DNA from: Duganella sp. OV510
Lineage (GTDB): Bacteria > Pseudomonadota > Gammaproteobacteria > Burkholderiales > Burkholderiaceae_D
Assembly: GCF_900100205.1 (NCBI RefSeq)
Contig: NZ_FNEQ01000001.1
Span: 310,001 to 374,000 of the forward strand
Length of the DNA stretch: 64,000 bases
Direction of reading: 5' to 3'
Position 1 is the first letter of the stretch. Each line of letters begins with the position of its first letter. Of the stretch, positions 18,871 to 29,399 are shown one piece after another. Below the pieces are notes generated by a model. It was not told the DNA's origin. It saw only the letters and a program-made list of their open reading frames with translations, and did not search any database. A program made the translations under genes and the position numbers.

Positions 18871-19487
18871 AGGTTCACCTCCAGCAGCGCGCGCACCGGC
18901 GCGAACGAGCGGCGATGCACCGGCGACGGGCCGTGTTCGCGCAGGCGCTCCAGGTGCAGTGCCGTGCCGTAGCCTTTGTGCTGGTCGAAGCAGTATTGCG
19001 GATAGCGTGCGTGCAGCGACACCAGTGCGGCGTCGCGCGCGGTCTTGGCGAGGATGGAGGCGGCCGAGATGGCGTCCACCTTGTCATCGCCACCGATCAC
19101 CGCAATGCTCTGGATCTTCATGACCGGGCAGCGGTTGCCGTCGATCAGGGCCAACGTCGGCACGGTGCTCAGTGCTTCGACCGCGCGGCGCATCGCCAGC
19201 ATCGACGCTTGCAGGATATTCAGCTTGTCGATTTCTTCTTCCGACGCTTCGGCAATGGCCCACGCCAGCGCGTGCTGCCTGATCAGCGGCGCAAGCATGT
19301 CGCGCTTGGCCTCGGTGAGTTTCTTCGAGTCGCGCAGGCCTTCGATGGGACGCGAGACGTCGAGGATGACGGCGGCCGCAAACACCGGGCCGGCCAGCGG
19401 GCCGCGCCCTGCCTCGTCCACGCCGCAGATGATTTCATCCGGCGAGTCTGGCAGGTCATCGAACAGGCCTAGGTTTTGATTCTTCAC
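18867..19487 (-). CDS. rnhB: Ribonuclease HII
   Basis: A 206-residue RNase HII that cuts RNA in RNA-DNA hybrids and removes misincorporated ribonucleotides. It has the signature [16 protein letters not shown] with the first catalytic Asp-Glu pair, [18 protein letters not shown] (third Asp) and [15 protein letters not shown] (fourth Asp). It overlaps lpxB upstream by 4 bp (ATGA) and the TrmH-type gene downstream by 4 bp. This lpxB-rnhB order is conserved in beta- and gammaproteobacteria. Confidence 0.97.
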   Translation of the reverse strand: MKNQNLGLFDDLPDSPDEIICGVDEAGRGPLAGPVFAAAVILDVSRPIEGLRDSKKLTEAKRDMLAPLIRQHALAWAIAEASEEEIDKLNILQASMLAMRRAVEALSTVPTLALIDGNRCPVMKIQSIAVIGGDDKVDAISAASILAKTARDAALVSLHARYPQYCFDQHKGYGTALHLERLREHGPSPVHRRSFAPVRALLEVNL

Positions 19488-20692
19488 TTGGTTCTTTCAA
19501 TTACTTGTAGCACGGCGGCTGCGCTTTCCGCTGCGCTGTTACGCAGCAGACTGTGATGCATGTCGGTGAAACGCTGCGTCAGGCGCTGGCGATGCGGCGC
19601 GTCGCTCAGCTGCTTCCACATCGCCTCGGCCAGTGCTTCGGCGCTGGCCGCGTGCTGCAGCAGCTCCGGCACCAGGAATTCGCGCGCCAGGATGTTCGGC
19701 AGTCCTATCCATGGCTGGTAGCCGAAGTGGCGCAGGATCTGCCACTCCAGCTCCATCATCTTGTAAGCGATGACCATCGGCTTCTTGAACAGCGCCACTT
19801 CCAGCGACGCCGTGCCGGAGGCCACCATCACCGCTTCAGCGGCGGCGATCGCGGTGTGCGACTGGCCATCCAGCAGCTGGATCTCGACATCCTGCAAGCC
19901 GGCTTGCGCCAGCAGTTCCAGGAAGTAGGCGCGCTGGCGTTCACCGGCCATCGGCACCACGAAGCGCAGCGTGCTGTCGCGCTGCTTCAGCAGCCTGGCC
20001 GCCTGCACGAAGGCGACCGTGTTGTACTTGAGCTCAGACATGCGGCTGCCCGGCATGATGGTGACCACGTTGGCATCTTCCGGCAAGCCAAGCTGACGGC
20101 GTGCGCTAGCCACGTCCGGCGTCAGCGGAATCAGCTCGGCCAGCGGGTGGCCGACATAGCTGACCGGCACGCCGGCCTGCTTGTATATTGCTTCTTCAAA
20201 CGGGAAGATCACCAGCATGTGCGACACAGCGCGCTGGATCTTCTTGATGCGGCCACCGCGCCAGGCCCAGATCTGCGGCCCGATGTAGTGCACGGTGGGG
20301 ATGCCGGCCGCCTTCAGCTGCTCTTCCAGGCCAAGGTTAAAGCCTGGATAGTCGGCGCCGATGAAGACCGCCGGACGCTCGGCCAGCAACTGGTCGCGCA
20401 GCGCGCTCTGGACGCCTTTCAGTTCGCGATAGCGCATCAACACAGGCAGCAGACCGCGCACGGTCAGCTGGTCCATCGGCCAGTGCGACTCGAAGCCCTG
20501 GGCCATCATCTGCGGCCCGCCGATGCCATGGAAGCGCGCGTCCGGCAGATGCGGACGCAGGCCGGAAAGCAAACGAGCCGCCAGCATGTCGCCGGACGGC
20601 TCGCCTGCCACCAGGGCCAGGGACAGCGGCCTGCCGGCCGCCGCGTCCCGCCTCGTGCCATCGGCACCGGGCTGCGCGGCGTGCGGCGCCAT
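19484..20692 (-). CDS. lpxB: Lipid-A-disaccharide synthase
   Basis: The protein has 402 residues from the ATG at 20692, one base after the lpxA stop. A TTG at 20725 inside lpxA would add 11 residues. It is a GT19 glycosyltransferase that joins UDP-2,3-diacylglucosamine and lipid X to form the beta-1,6 disaccharide of lipid A at the inner membrane. Motifs: [18 protein letters not shown] (N-terminal), [31 protein letters not shown] and [12 protein letters not shown]. It lies between lpxA and rnhB in the envelope operon. Confidence 0.96.
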   Translation of the reverse strand: MAPHAAQPGADGTRRDAAAGRPLSLALVAGEPSGDMLAARLLSGLRPHLPDARFHGIGGPQMMAQGFESHWPMDQLTVRGLLPVLMRYRELKGVQSALRDQLLAERPAVFIGADYPGFNLGLEEQLKAAGIPTVHYIGPQIWAWRGGRIKKIQRAVSHMLVIFPFEEAIYKQAGVPVSYVGHPLAELIPLTPDVASARRQLGLPEDANVVTIMPGSRMSELKYNTVAFVQAARLLKQRDSTLRFVVPMAGERQRAYFLELLAQAGLQDVEIQLLDGQSHTAIAAAEAVMVASGTASLEVALFKKPMVIAYKMMELEWQILRHFGYQPWIGLPNILAREFLVPELLQHAASAEALAEAMWKQLSDAPHRQRLTQRFTDMHHSLLRNSAAESAAAVLQVIERTK

Positions 20693-20693
20693 G

Positions 20694-21485
20694 TTATCGG
20701 ACAATGCCACGGCTTGCCGTATCAAGGAACTCGCGCATGGCGCGCATGTGCAGCGCCACGTCGGCCGGCACGGCCGCTTCTTCAGCGATCAGCGCCGCCT
20801 TGGCTTCTTCCAGCGTCAGGCCGGAGCGGTAGATGATCTTGTACGCGGCGCGGATACCGTTGATCTGCTCGCGCGTGAAACCACGGCGTTTCAAACCTTC
20901 GATGTTGACGCCATGCGCCGCCGCCGGATTACCGTTCAACAGCACAAACGGCGGCACATCCTGCGTCAGCGAAGTGCTCATGCCGACAAACGCGTGCGCA
21001 CCAATCTTGCAGAACTGGTGCACATTGGCGAAGCCGCTCATGATCACGTAATCGCCGATTTCGACGTGGCCGGCGATCTGCGCGTTATTCGAGAAGATCG
21101 TATTGCTGCCCACCACGCAGTCATGCGCCAGGTGGACGTAAGCCGAAATCCAGTTATCGTTGCCCAGCGACGTCACGCCCTTGTCCTGCACCGTGCCGGT
21201 GTTGAAGGTGCAAAATTCGCGGATGGTGTTGCGGTCGCCGATGGTCAAACGGGTTGGCTCGCCGTTCCACTTCTTGTCCTGCGGCGCGGCGCCGATCGAC
21301 GAGAACTGGAAAAACTTGTTGTCGCTGCCGATGCTGGTGTGACCTTCGATGACCACGTGCGGACCCACCACCGTGCCGGAGCCGATGCGAACGTTCGGGC
21401 CGATCACCGAGTACGGGCCGACTTCGACGCTGTCATGCAGCTCGGCCTTGCTGTCGACGACGGCAGTGGCGTGTATCTTGGCCAT
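20694..21485 (-). CDS. lpxA: UDP-N-acetylglucosamine acyltransferase
   Basis: A 263-residue enzyme that performs the first step of lipid A synthesis: transfer of an R-3-hydroxyacyl chain from ACP to the 3-OH of UDP-GlcNAc. The left-handed beta-helix hexapeptide repeats run from about residue 15 to 190 (VEVGPYSVIGPNVRIGSGTV), the catalytic His is in VHLAHDCVVGSN, and the C-terminal helical domain starts near GLKRRGFTREQI. Trimeric and cytoplasmic by family. It is separated by 2 bp from fabZ and by 1 bp from the lpxB start. Confidence 0.97.
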   Translation of the reverse strand: MAKIHATAVVDSKAELHDSVEVGPYSVIGPNVRIGSGTVVGPHVVIEGHTSIGSDNKFFQFSSIGAAPQDKKWNGEPTRLTIGDRNTIREFCTFNTGTVQDKGVTSLGNDNWISAYVHLAHDCVVGSNTIFSNNAQIAGHVEIGDYVIMSGFANVHQFCKIGAHAFVGMSTSLTQDVPPFVLLNGNPAAAHGVNIEGLKRRGFTREQINGIRAAYKIIYRSGLTLEEAKAALIAEEAAVPADVALHMRAMREFLDTASRGIVR

Positions 21486-21487
21486 GA

Positions 21488-21976
21488 TTACTGTCCTGCG
21501 GCTGGCTGCGAAGCGTCGGCAGCGTTACGGATGGTGCACATCAGGTCTGCTTCCACGGCAGTCTGGCCGTCGACCGAGCCGACCGCCTTGTATTTCCAGA
21601 TGCCGCGCGAGACGCGCACGATTTCGATATCCATTTTCAGCTGATCGCCAGGACCGACCGGGCGCTTGAAGCGCGCGTTGTCGATGCCGACAAAGTACAC
21701 CACCGAGTTCTCGTCCGGCTTGATGCCCATGGTCTTGAACGACAGCAGCGCGGCGGTCTGCGCCATCGCTTCGATCATCAGTACACCCGGCATCACCGGC
21801 TTGTGCGGGAAGTGGCCGTTGAAGAATTCTTCGTTGACGGTCACGTTCTTGATGGCGGTGATGGACTTGTTCTCTTCATACGAGAGCACGCGGTCGACCA
21901 GCAGCAGCGGATAGCGGTGCGGCAGGTAGGACTTGATCTCGCAGATGTCCATCGTCTTGTTTTCAGTAGTGGTCAT
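21488..21976 (-). CDS. fabZ: 3-hydroxyacyl-ACP dehydratase FabZ
   Basis: A 162-residue hot-dog-fold dehydratase of fatty acid synthesis. It competes with LpxA and LpxD for R-3-hydroxyacyl-ACP, which explains its place in this operon. Motifs: [13 protein letters not shown], the catalytic His in [14 protein letters not shown] and the catalytic Glu in [10 protein letters not shown]. The start at 21976 overlaps the lpxD stop (ATGA). An inner ATG at 21952 ([10 protein letters not shown]) is an alternative that would remove 8 poorly conserved residues. The C-terminus is a little longer than in E. coli FabZ. Confidence 0.96.
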   Translation of the reverse strand: MTTTENKTMDICEIKSYLPHRYPLLLVDRVLSYEENKSITAIKNVTVNEEFFNGHFPHKPVMPGVLMIEAMAQTAALLSFKTMGIKPDENSVVYFVGIDNARFKRPVGPGDQLKMDIEIVRVSRGIWKYKAVGSVDGQTAVEADLMCTIRNAADASQPAAGQ

Positions 21977-23040
21977 GATTCGTTATTCTCTGTTTTGGTC
22001 TTGATGATTTTTTCCAGTGCGCGGATTTTATCGCGCATGGACGACAAGTTGCGCACGATGACGGCCGATTTTTCCCAGTCGGCGTTTTTCGCCAACGGGT
22101 AGAAGCCGGTGTACTGGCCCGGCTCCAGGATCGAACGCGACACCATCGAGCCGGAGCCGACGTGCACCTTGTCGACGATGCTCAGGTGGCCCAGCACCAT
22201 GGCGGCGCCGCCGAAGGTACAGTATTTGCCTATCTTCGCGCTGCCGGCCACGCCGACGCAGCCGGCCATCGCCGTATGCGCGCCGATGTGGCAGTTATGG
22301 CCGATCTGGATCTGGTTATCCAGCTTGACGCCGTCTTCGATAATCGTATCCGCCAGCGCGCCACGGTCGATGGTGGTGTTGGCGCCGATGTCCACATCGT
22401 CGCCGATCATCACGCGGCCGGTTTGCGGAATCTTGATGTAGACGCCGCCCTCGTTGGCAAAGCCGAAACCGTCGGTGCCGATCACCGCGCCGGAATGGAT
22501 GATGCCACGCGCGCCGATCTGGCAATACGCATGGAACGTGACGTTGGCGAACAATTTGGTGGCATCGCCGATCACCGCCTCGCGGCCGATGAAGCAGCCG
22601 GCGCCAATCACGGCGTGCTCGCCGATCACCGCGCCGTCTTCCACCACCGCGCGCGCGCCGATATGCGCCGAAGGCGCCACCTGCGCCGTCTCCGCCACCA
22701 CGGCGGTCGGATGCACGCCAGCCGCCGGCACGATGGCCGTCAGCGACTCAAAATACTGCGCCGCGCGGGCGAAATACACATAGGGATTCGGGACGACGAT
22801 GCGCGCGCCAGTGTAACCGGCGGCGATAAAAGCGTCATCGGCGGCCGACACAATCAGTGCCGCCGCCTGGCTCTGCAGCGCCTGAGCGCGCAGCTTGCTA
22901 TTGCTGAGAAAGCTGATGTGCGAAACGCCGGCATCCGCCAGGGGCGCGATCCCGGATACTTCCAGGTTCGCGTCGCCCACCAGCTGTCCGCCCAAGCGTT
23001 CGACCAATGCTCCTAGTCGAGTGCCCATCGGGTGATCCAA
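21973..23040 (-). CDS. lpxD: UDP-3-O-(3-hydroxyacyl)glucosamine N-acyltransferase
   Basis: A 355-residue LpxD, the third step of lipid A synthesis. It has an N-terminal uridine-binding domain ([21 protein letters not shown] to about residue 100) and a left-handed beta-helix (about 105-310). The conserved block [16 protein letters not shown] is present, the catalytic His lies in [13 protein letters not shown], and a C-terminal helix follows ([15 protein letters not shown]). It sits 24 bp downstream of ompH and overlaps fabZ by 4 bp. Confidence 0.97.
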   Translation of the reverse strand: MDHPMGTRLGALVERLGGQLVGDANLEVSGIAPLADAGVSHISFLSNSKLRAQALQSQAAALIVSAADDAFIAAGYTGARIVVPNPYVYFARAAQYFESLTAIVPAAGVHPTAVVAETAQVAPSAHIGARAVVEDGAVIGEHAVIGAGCFIGREAVIGDATKLFANVTFHAYCQIGARGIIHSGAVIGTDGFGFANEGGVYIKIPQTGRVMIGDDVDIGANTTIDRGALADTIIEDGVKLDNQIQIGHNCHIGAHTAMAGCVGVAGSAKIGKYCTFGGAAMVLGHLSIVDKVHVGSGSMVSRSILEPGQYTGFYPLAKNADWEKSAVIVRNLSSMRDKIRALEKIIKTKTENNES

Positions 23041-23064
23041 TCTTTGACGAGGTTATTACTTGTC

Positions 23065-23589
23065 TTACTTGTCTTTGTCCAGCGCGGCCAGCACCTTCTC
23101 GGTGATGTCGATGCGCGGGCTGGCCCAGACAGCGTCCTGCAGCACGATGTCGAAGCCTTCCACGTTGGCCATCTGCTTGATGATCCTGGTGGCTTTTTCC
23201 GAAATCGCCTGACGCTCTTCATTGGTGCGCTGGCTCAGGTCTTCGCGGAACTCGCGCTGGCGGCGCTGGTATTCCTTGTCCAGCTCGAACACGTCGCGCT
23301 GGCGCTTGACGCGGTCCGCCTCGCTTAGCGCCGGCGCATCTTTTTCCAGCTTTTCCGACGCCGTCTTCAGGCGCAGGCCCATGTCGTTCATCGCCTTTTC
23401 ACGGTTTTTGAACTCTTCCTGCAGCTTTTCGCCGGCCAGCTTGGCCAGCTTCGACTCATTGTAGATGCGCTCGGGACTGATCCACGCAATGCGCGATGCC
23501 GAGGTCTGAGCCTGCACCGGTGCCAATGAACACCAGCCCAATGCAAGCACGGCAAGATATTTGGTCATGGTTGCGGATGCAGTCTTCAA
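23065..23589 (-). CDS. skp: OmpH/Skp family periplasmic chaperone
   Basis: The protein has 174 residues from a TTG at 23589. That start is supported by GGAGA at the right distance; the inner ATG at 23568 has no clear ribosome binding site. Signal peptide MTKYLAVLALGWCSLAPVQA, then the small OmpH core (SRIAWISPERIYNESKLAKL) and a long charged coiled coil (about 55-130), the tentacles that hold unfolded outer membrane proteins in the periplasm. It lies between bamA and lpxD, as in most proteobacteria. Confidence 0.92.
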   Translation of the reverse strand: MKTASATMTKYLAVLALGWCSLAPVQAQTSASRIAWISPERIYNESKLAKLAGEKLQEEFKNREKAMNDMGLRLKTASEKLEKDAPALSEADRVKRQRDVFELDKEYQRRQREFREDLSQRTNEERQAISEKATRIIKQMANVEGFDIVLQDAVWASPRIDITEKVLAALDKDK

Positions 23590-23626
23590 CTTATTTCTCC
23601 GAGGTAAAAATTAATACTTTCCGACA

Positions 23627-25963
23627 TTAGAAGCCGGTACCCATCTGGAACTGGAAGCGTTCCAGGCGGTCGCCATACTTGGCGTTCAAAGGCTTAGCAT
23701 AACTCAACTTCAACGGACCGACCGGCGAAATCCAGCTGATGCCCAGACCCGAAGAATAGCGCAATTGCGACAAACGCATTTTTTCAGCTTCCTGATACAC
23801 CTGGCCGCCGTCAAGGAAGGCAAACCAGCGCAGGCTGCGGTCCTGGCCCGAGCCAGGGAATGGCATCTGCAGTTCGGCATTGCCGATGACGCGCGAAGCA
23901 CCGCCCAGCGCATCGCCGTAGCGGGTGTCGACCGCACCCAGCGAGGAGCTGTAGTAGCCGCGCACCGAGCCGATGCCGCCGGCGTAGAAGTTCTTGAACA
24001 CCGGATAGTTGCTGTCGCCAAAGCCACGGCCGTAATCGATCTCACCTTTCAGCGCCAGGGTCATTTTCCAGAACAAGGGCTTGTACCACTGCTGCTCGTA
24101 GACGGCACGGTAGTATTTCTGTTCGCCGATCAAGTCCAGCTCCAGGTTGGCGCGCTGGTAGCGGCCGATGGTTGGCGTGGTGGCCGAATCGCGGCTGTCG
24201 CGCGCCCATGCCACGGTCAGCGGCACGGCGGTGGCGCTGGCAGTACCAACACCGCTGGCGATGCCGGTGATCGAACGCACGTAATCCTGGAAGCGGGTCG
24301 GCGAGGTTTCGTCGGTGGTGATCTTCGAGCGCTCCAGGCCCACACCGAAGAACACAGTGTCGACTTCCGAGAACGGCACGCCCCAGCTGACGCGGCCGCC
24401 CTGCTGTTTAATCGTGTACATACCGATGTTGACCGCCGGCGGTTTGGTGGTGCGCAGATACAGCTCGTAGCCGCGCGACACGCCGTCGTCGGTGTAGTAC
24501 GGGTCGGTCTGCGAGAACGAAATCGTGCGGCTGTACTTGGAGGTATTCAGCTCCAGGCCGACGGTGGTGCCCGAACCGGCGAAGTTGGCCTGCTGGATCG
24601 CCGCCTGGAACGAGAATTTCTCCGACTGCGAGAAGGCGCCGCCGATCTGGAAGTTGCCGGTCGGGCGCTCGGTCACGGTCATGTTGACGTCGACCTGGTC
24701 AGACGTACCCTGTGCTTCAGGCGTATCGACGGTGACGTCCTTGAAGTAGCCGAGGCGGTCGACGCGGTCGCGCGACAGCTTGATCTTGTTGGCGTCATAC
24801 CAGCTGGATTCGAACTGGCGGAATTCGCGGCGGATCACCTCGTCGCGGGTGGACGTGTTGCCGGCGATGTTCATGTGGCGCACATAGGCGCGCTTGCCCG
24901 GATCGATGAAGAAGGTGAACGACACTTCACGCTTGTCGACATCGATGTCCGGCGCCGCGTTGACGTTGGCGAAGGCATAGCCGAAGGTGCCCAGGCGGTC
25001 GGAAATCAGCTTGTTGGTGGCGGTCAGCATCTCACCCGAATAGATCGCGCCTTTACGCAGCAGCACCAGCTGACGCAGTTCTTCTTCACGGCCGAAGGTC
25101 TCGCCTTCGAACTTGATGTTGTTGACCTTGTACTGCTCACCCTCGGTGATGTTGACGGTGATGTAGATATCCTTCTTGTCCGGCGTGATCGACACCTGGG
25201 TGGAGTCGATATTCATGCTGATGTAGCCGCGGTTCAGATAGTAGGACTTGAGCGACTCGATGTCGCCGGTCAGCTTGGTCTTGGAATACTGGTTGGCCTT
25301 GGTGTACCACGAGAACCAGCCACCGGTGTTCAGCGCCAGCTGTTCCTTCAGTTCCTTGTCGGAGAAGACCTTGTTGCCGACGATATTGATTTCCTTGATC
25401 TTGGCGATCTCGCCCTCGTCCACCACGAAGTTGATGTTGACGCGGTTACGCTCCAGCGGCGTGACGGTGGTTTCCACCTTGACGCCATACAGCCCGTGCG
25501 ACAGGTACTGGCGCTTCAATTCCTGTTCGGCGCGGTCGACCGACGCCTTGTCGAAAATCTTGGCCTCGCCGACGCCGATGTCTTTCAGCGCCTTGACCAG
25601 CGTGTCTTTTTCAAACTCCTTGGTGCCGGTGAAGTCCACCTTGGCGATGGCCGGGCGTTCCTCGACCAGCACCACCAGTACCTGGCCGTCCTTCTCCAGC
25701 TTGACGTCCTTGAAGAAACCGGTCGCATACAGCGCCTTGATGGCGGTCACCGATTTATCGTCGTTAAAGGTTTCGCCGACTCGTACCGGCAGATAGCTGA
25801 AGACCGTACCGGCTTCCGTACGCTGGATGCCTTCGACGCGGATATCTTTGATGACGAAGGGATCGATCGCCATGGCGCTACCGCTGCAGAGTGCCAGGAC
25901 AGCGGCGCCAATCAGGCTGCGGCGCAAGGAAGTTGAAGTAATACGGTCAGAATATAATTTCAT
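23627..25963 (-). CDS. bamA: Outer membrane protein assembly factor BamA
   Basis: The protein has 778 residues from the ATG at 25963, chosen because it gives a clean signal peptide (MKLYSDRITSTSLRRSLIGA...AMA). A TTG at 25984 is the longer option. Five POTRA domains follow (about 30-430, starting FVIKDIRVEGIQRTEAGTVF), then the 16-stranded barrel with the conserved FAGGIGSVRGYYSSSLG (VRGF-type loop 6 motif) and the C-terminal signal ending FQMGTGF. It is the essential catalytic subunit of the BAM complex that inserts beta-barrel proteins. Confidence 0.97.
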   Translation of the reverse strand: MKLYSDRITSTSLRRSLIGAAVLALCSGSAMAIDPFVIKDIRVEGIQRTEAGTVFSYLPVRVGETFNDDKSVTAIKALYATGFFKDVKLEKDGQVLVVLVEERPAIAKVDFTGTKEFEKDTLVKALKDIGVGEAKIFDKASVDRAEQELKRQYLSHGLYGVKVETTVTPLERNRVNINFVVDEGEIAKIKEINIVGNKVFSDKELKEQLALNTGGWFSWYTKANQYSKTKLTGDIESLKSYYLNRGYISMNIDSTQVSITPDKKDIYITVNITEGEQYKVNNIKFEGETFGREEELRQLVLLRKGAIYSGEMLTATNKLISDRLGTFGYAFANVNAAPDIDVDKREVSFTFFIDPGKRAYVRHMNIAGNTSTRDEVIRREFRQFESSWYDANKIKLSRDRVDRLGYFKDVTVDTPEAQGTSDQVDVNMTVTERPTGNFQIGGAFSQSEKFSFQAAIQQANFAGSGTTVGLELNTSKYSRTISFSQTDPYYTDDGVSRGYELYLRTTKPPAVNIGMYTIKQQGGRVSWGVPFSEVDTVFFGVGLERSKITTDETSPTRFQDYVRSITGIASGVGTASATAVPLTVAWARDSRDSATTPTIGRYQRANLELDLIGEQKYYRAVYEQQWYKPLFWKMTLALKGEIDYGRGFGDSNYPVFKNFYAGGIGSVRGYYSSSLGAVDTRYGDALGGASRVIGNAELQMPFPGSGQDRSLRWFAFLDGGQVYQEAEKMRLSQLRYSSGLGISWISPVGPLKLSYAKPLNAKYGDRLERFQFQMGTGF

Positions 25964-26003
25964 CGGGTTCAATGGCTCAATCAACGAGAACTACACATTA
26001 CAG

Positions 26004-27359
26004 CTACAGCAACCGGACAACGTCGTTAAACACCGCCAACAGCATCAGGCTCAGTAACAAGCCCATGCCCAGCCGCTGCGCGATTTCACCGACGCGCTCC
26101 GGCACAGAACGCCCAGTTAAAACTTCCAGCGAATAATACAGCAAATGCCCCCCATCTAGAACGGGAATTGGCAGCAAATTCATTACCCCAAGACTGATGC
26201 TGATGAAGGCAATGAAGCTCAAATAATACTCCAGGCCCAGCCGCGCAGTCTGCCCGGCGTAGTCGGCAATCGTGATCGGACCGGTCACATTCTTCAGCGA
26301 GACCTCGCCGGTGACCATTTTGCCGATCATTTTCAGCGTCATCGTACACGTATCCCAGACCCGCACTACCGACTTTTGCAGCGCAGCCAGCGGTGCCGAG
26401 GGCACTCGGATCATATCCGGGCGATTGGCGATCTCCGCGTTGATCTTACCGACTGTTACAGTTCCTTTGCCGGATTTTGCTTCACCGGCTTCCGGCACCA
26501 CGCTGACCGTCAGCGGCTGGCCGGCGCGTTGCAGCGTCACCTGCACAGCGCGCCCCGGCGCGGAACGGATTTTCTCGATGAAGCCCTGGCCATCGGCCAC
26601 CGCCACGCCATCCACACCGGTCAGCAGGTCGCCTGCCGCCAGGCCGGCGCGTTCGGCCGGGCTGCCCGGCAGCACGCGCAGCACCACCGGCGCCGGCAGC
26701 GCCACGCCCAGGCCCAGCTGGGACGGCACGTCGCCTTCCAGGTCCATGTCCTTCAGCGCCGACGCCGGCACGGTCAGCGCCACGCGGCCCTGCCCCGGAC
26801 GCTCGACTGCCAGCCGCACCTCATGCTGATCGATGGCCGACTGGATGAACTGCCAGCGCAGTTCGGACCACACGTGCACCGGCTGTTCGTTGGCAGCGGT
26901 GACGATGTCGCCGCTCTGCAGGCCGGCCTGCGCGGCCGGCGAGGCGGCACGCACGCTGATCTTGCTGCTGGGCTCTTCCACGCCGTGCATATACAGGCCG
27001 GCAAACAGCACGATGGCCACCAGGAAGTTGGCGATCGGGCCGGCGGCAACGATGGCGATGCGCTTCCACACGTTCTGGCGCGTGAATTCGCGTTGCAGGT
27101 CGGATTCCGGCAGGCCGGCCAGCTCGCCTTCGCGCGCGTCCAGCATCTTGACGTAGCCCCCCAGCGGCAGCGCCGACAGCGCCCATTCGGTCTGGTCCTT
27201 GCCGAAACGGCGCGACCAGACCACCTTGCCCATGCCGACCGAGAAACGCAGCACTTTCACGCCGCACCAGCGCGCCACCAGGTAGTGGCCCAGCTCGTGG
27301 AATACCACCAGCGGGCCAAGGCAGAAGATGAACGCCAGGACGGTCTGGATGCCGCTCAT
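26004..27359 (-). CDS. rseP: RIP metalloprotease RseP
   Basis: A 451-residue site-2 protease that cleaves anti-sigma factor RseA in the membrane and so activates the sigma-E envelope stress response. The zinc motif HELGH is at residues 21-25 in the first transmembrane segment. Tandem PDZ domains span about residues 110-290 ([41 protein letters not shown]). The second active-site motif is [17 protein letters not shown]. It overlaps the dxr stop by 4 bp and precedes bamA by 40 bp. Confidence 0.97.
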   Translation of the reverse strand: MSGIQTVLAFIFCLGPLVVFHELGHYLVARWCGVKVLRFSVGMGKVVWSRRFGKDQTEWALSALPLGGYVKMLDAREGELAGLPESDLQREFTRQNVWKRIAIVAAGPIANFLVAIVLFAGLYMHGVEEPSSKISVRAASPAAQAGLQSGDIVTAANEQPVHVWSELRWQFIQSAIDQHEVRLAVERPGQGRVALTVPASALKDMDLEGDVPSQLGLGVALPAPVVLRVLPGSPAERAGLAAGDLLTGVDGVAVADGQGFIEKIRSAPGRAVQVTLQRAGQPLTVSVVPEAGEAKSGKGTVTVGKINAEIANRPDMIRVPSAPLAALQKSVVRVWDTCTMTLKMIGKMVTGEVSLKNVTGPITIADYAGQTARLGLEYYLSFIAFISISLGVMNLLPIPVLDGGHLLYYSLEVLTGRSVPERVGEIAQRLGMGLLLSLMLLAVFNDVVRLL

Positions 27360-28549
27360 TTTGCCAGTCCGGCGATAAAGGTTTCAGCGGCGACGCGGGC
27401 GGCGGCGTCTTGCGCTATCACCGCGTCGATGCTGTGGGCGGCGCCGTGCGGCAGCGTGTCGACCACATGGCGGATCACGCGGTCGATCTGGCGGAAACCG
27501 ATTTTCAGGTCGAGGAAGGCTTGCACCGCCACTTCGTTGGCGGCGTTCAGCAGTGCTGGCGCGGTGCCGCCGGCGCGCAATGCTTCAAACGCCAGGGCCA
27601 GGCAGGGGAAGCGTTCGAAGTCAGGCCGCTGGAATTGCAGCGTGGCGACCTGCGTCAGGTCCAGCTGCGCCACGCCGGAGGCGATGCGTTCCGGGTAGGC
27701 CAGCGCGTGGGCGATCGGCGTACGCATGTCCGGGTTGCCCAGCTGCGCCAGCACCGAGCCGTCGACGTAGGACACCATCGAATGAATCACCGACTGCGGG
27801 TGGATCACCACTTCGATCTGGTCGGCCGGCGCACCAAACAGCCAGTGCGCCTCGATCACTTCCAGGCCCTTGTTCATCATGGTGGCCGAATCGACCGATA
27901 TCTTGCGCCCCATCGACCAGTTCGGATGCTTGCAGGCCTGATCCGGCGTCACCGCGTCCAGCGTGGCGACATCGCGCGTCAGGAACGGGCCGCCGGAAGC
28001 GGTCAGCAGGATCTTGGCGACGCCGGCGGCGCTGTCGCGCACGGCCGGCACCTTGCCGCCAAATTGCGGCATCGACTGGAAAATCGCATTGTGTTCGCTG
28101 TCGATCGGCAGCAGCACGGCACCGGATTCATGCACGGCGTCCATGAACAGCTGACCGGACATGACCAGCGCTTCCTTGTTCGCCAGCAGGATCTTCTTGC
28201 CGGCGCGGGCGGCGGCCAGCGTCGGTGCCAGGCCGGCGGCGCCGACAATTGCCGCCATCACGCTGTCGACTTCGGCAGCGCTGGCGATGCTGCACAGCGC
28301 CTGCTCGCCCCACGCCACATCGGTGTTGACGCCAGCGGCGCGCAGCAGTGCGGCCAGCTGATCGGCGGCGGCAGCCGTGCCGACCACCGCGCGCGCCGGG
28401 CGGAACTGCACGCATTGCGCGGCCAGTTCCTCAACCCGGCTATGTGCCGACAGTGCGTAGACAGCGTAGCGTTGCGGATGGCGGGCGATCACGTCCAGCG
28501 TGGAGACGCCGATAGAGCCGGTGGCGCCTAATACGGTAATACGTTGCAT
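27356..28549 (-). CDS. dxr: 1-deoxy-D-xylulose 5-phosphate reductoisomerase
   Basis: A 397-residue NADPH-dependent enzyme of the MEP isoprenoid pathway. It has the Rossmann start [34 protein letters not shown], the metal/substrate region [18 protein letters not shown], and [23 protein letters not shown]. It supplies isoprenoid precursors, including the undecaprenyl chain made by UppS two genes upstream. It overlaps rseP and is 10 bp from cdsA. Confidence 0.97.
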   Translation of the reverse strand: MQRITVLGATGSIGVSTLDVIARHPQRYAVYALSAHSRVEELAAQCVQFRPARAVVGTAAAADQLAALLRAAGVNTDVAWGEQALCSIASAAEVDSVMAAIVGAAGLAPTLAAARAGKKILLANKEALVMSGQLFMDAVHESGAVLLPIDSEHNAIFQSMPQFGGKVPAVRDSAAGVAKILLTASGGPFLTRDVATLDAVTPDQACKHPNWSMGRKISVDSATMMNKGLEVIEAHWLFGAPADQIEVVIHPQSVIHSMVSYVDGSVLAQLGNPDMRTPIAHALAYPERIASGVAQLDLTQVATLQFQRPDFERFPCLALAFEALRAGGTAPALLNAANEVAVQAFLDLKIGFRQIDRVIRHVVDTLPHGAAHSIDAVIAQDAAARVAAETFIAGLAK

Positions 28550-28559
28550 GGTAATTCTT

Positions 28560-29399
28560 TCAGATCCAGGACGAGACCAGCGCGGCCATCGGCAGCACCG
28601 GGATCAGCGCGTCCACGCGGTCCAGCACGCCGCCGTGGCCAGGCAGCAGATTGCTGCTGTCCTTGATGCCGGCGCGGCGCTTGAGCGCAGATTCAAACAG
28701 GTCGCCGATGACCGAGAACATCACCAGCACCAGCAGCACCAGCAAGGCCACGCCCCAGCCAAAGCGGGCTTGCAGCTTGAAGGCGAAGGTGTCTTGCAGC
28801 CAGGGCGCGGCGCCGCCGGCGAGCAGCACCGAAATCACCGCCAGCACCAGCACGGCAATCGCACCGCCGATCGCGCCTTCCCACGACTTGCCTGGCGAAA
28901 TGCTCGGCGCCAGCTTGCGCTTGCCGAAAGCCTTGCCGGAGAAATAGGCGCCGATATCGGCGATCCACACCAGCACCATCACTGACAACAGGTACAGCGG
29001 CGATTTCAGGTAAAGGCCGACCAGCGCGAAAAAGGCGGCAAACACGGCAAAGGTAAAGGTGATGGCCAGCGACCAGTTGGCGGCCGTGCCCAGTTGCGGC
29101 AAGCCCAGGCCCAGCGTCGGCGCATAGCGGATCAGCCACAGCAACGCAGCGACGCCGTACAGCGCATTGACCGCACCCGGCTTGGCCGAGTACATCAGCA
29201 ACACGAACAGTGCGCCGCCGACAAAGCCGGCCACGCGCGCCTTGCTTTCGCTGAGGCCGAACAGGCGTGCGCCCTCCCACACGGCGGCGCCGACAAACAG
29301 CGTCACCACCAGGGCAAACGCGGGGAAATAGTTGAAGAACAGGACCGGCAGCAGCACCGCCAGCAACACCAGAGCGGTAATAATCCTCGTTTTCAGCAT
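28560..29399 (-). CDS. cdsA: Phosphatidate cytidylyltransferase
   Basis: A 279-residue polytopic inner-membrane enzyme that makes CDP-diacylglycerol from phosphatidate and CTP, the branch point for phospholipids. Several hydrophobic helices are seen ([20 protein letters not shown] first). The CDS signature is in the C-terminal part: [32 protein letters not shown] and [20 protein letters not shown], ending in [12 protein letters not shown]. The start codon overlaps the uppS stop by one base (TGATG), so the genes are coupled. Confidence 0.97.
   Translation of the reverse strand: MLKTRIITALVLLAVLLPVLFFNYFPAFALVVTLFVGAAVWEGARLFGLSESKARVAGFVGGALFVLLMYSAKPGAVNALYGVAALLWLIRYAPTLGLGLPQLGTAANWSLAITFTFAVFAAFFALVGLYLKSPLYLLSVMVLVWIADIGAYFSGKAFGKRKLAPSISPGKSWEGAIGGAIAVLVLAVISVLLAGGAAPWLQDTFAFKLQARFGWGVALLVLLVLVMFSVIGDLFESALKRRAGIKDSSNLLPGHGGVLDRVDALIPVLPMAALVSSWI

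Noticed and set aside
23765..25936. A 723-residue plus-strand frame opposite bamA.
   Set aside because: It is a shadow of the bamA coding sequence with no recognisable domain and no ribosome binding site. BamA is unmistakable on the other strand.
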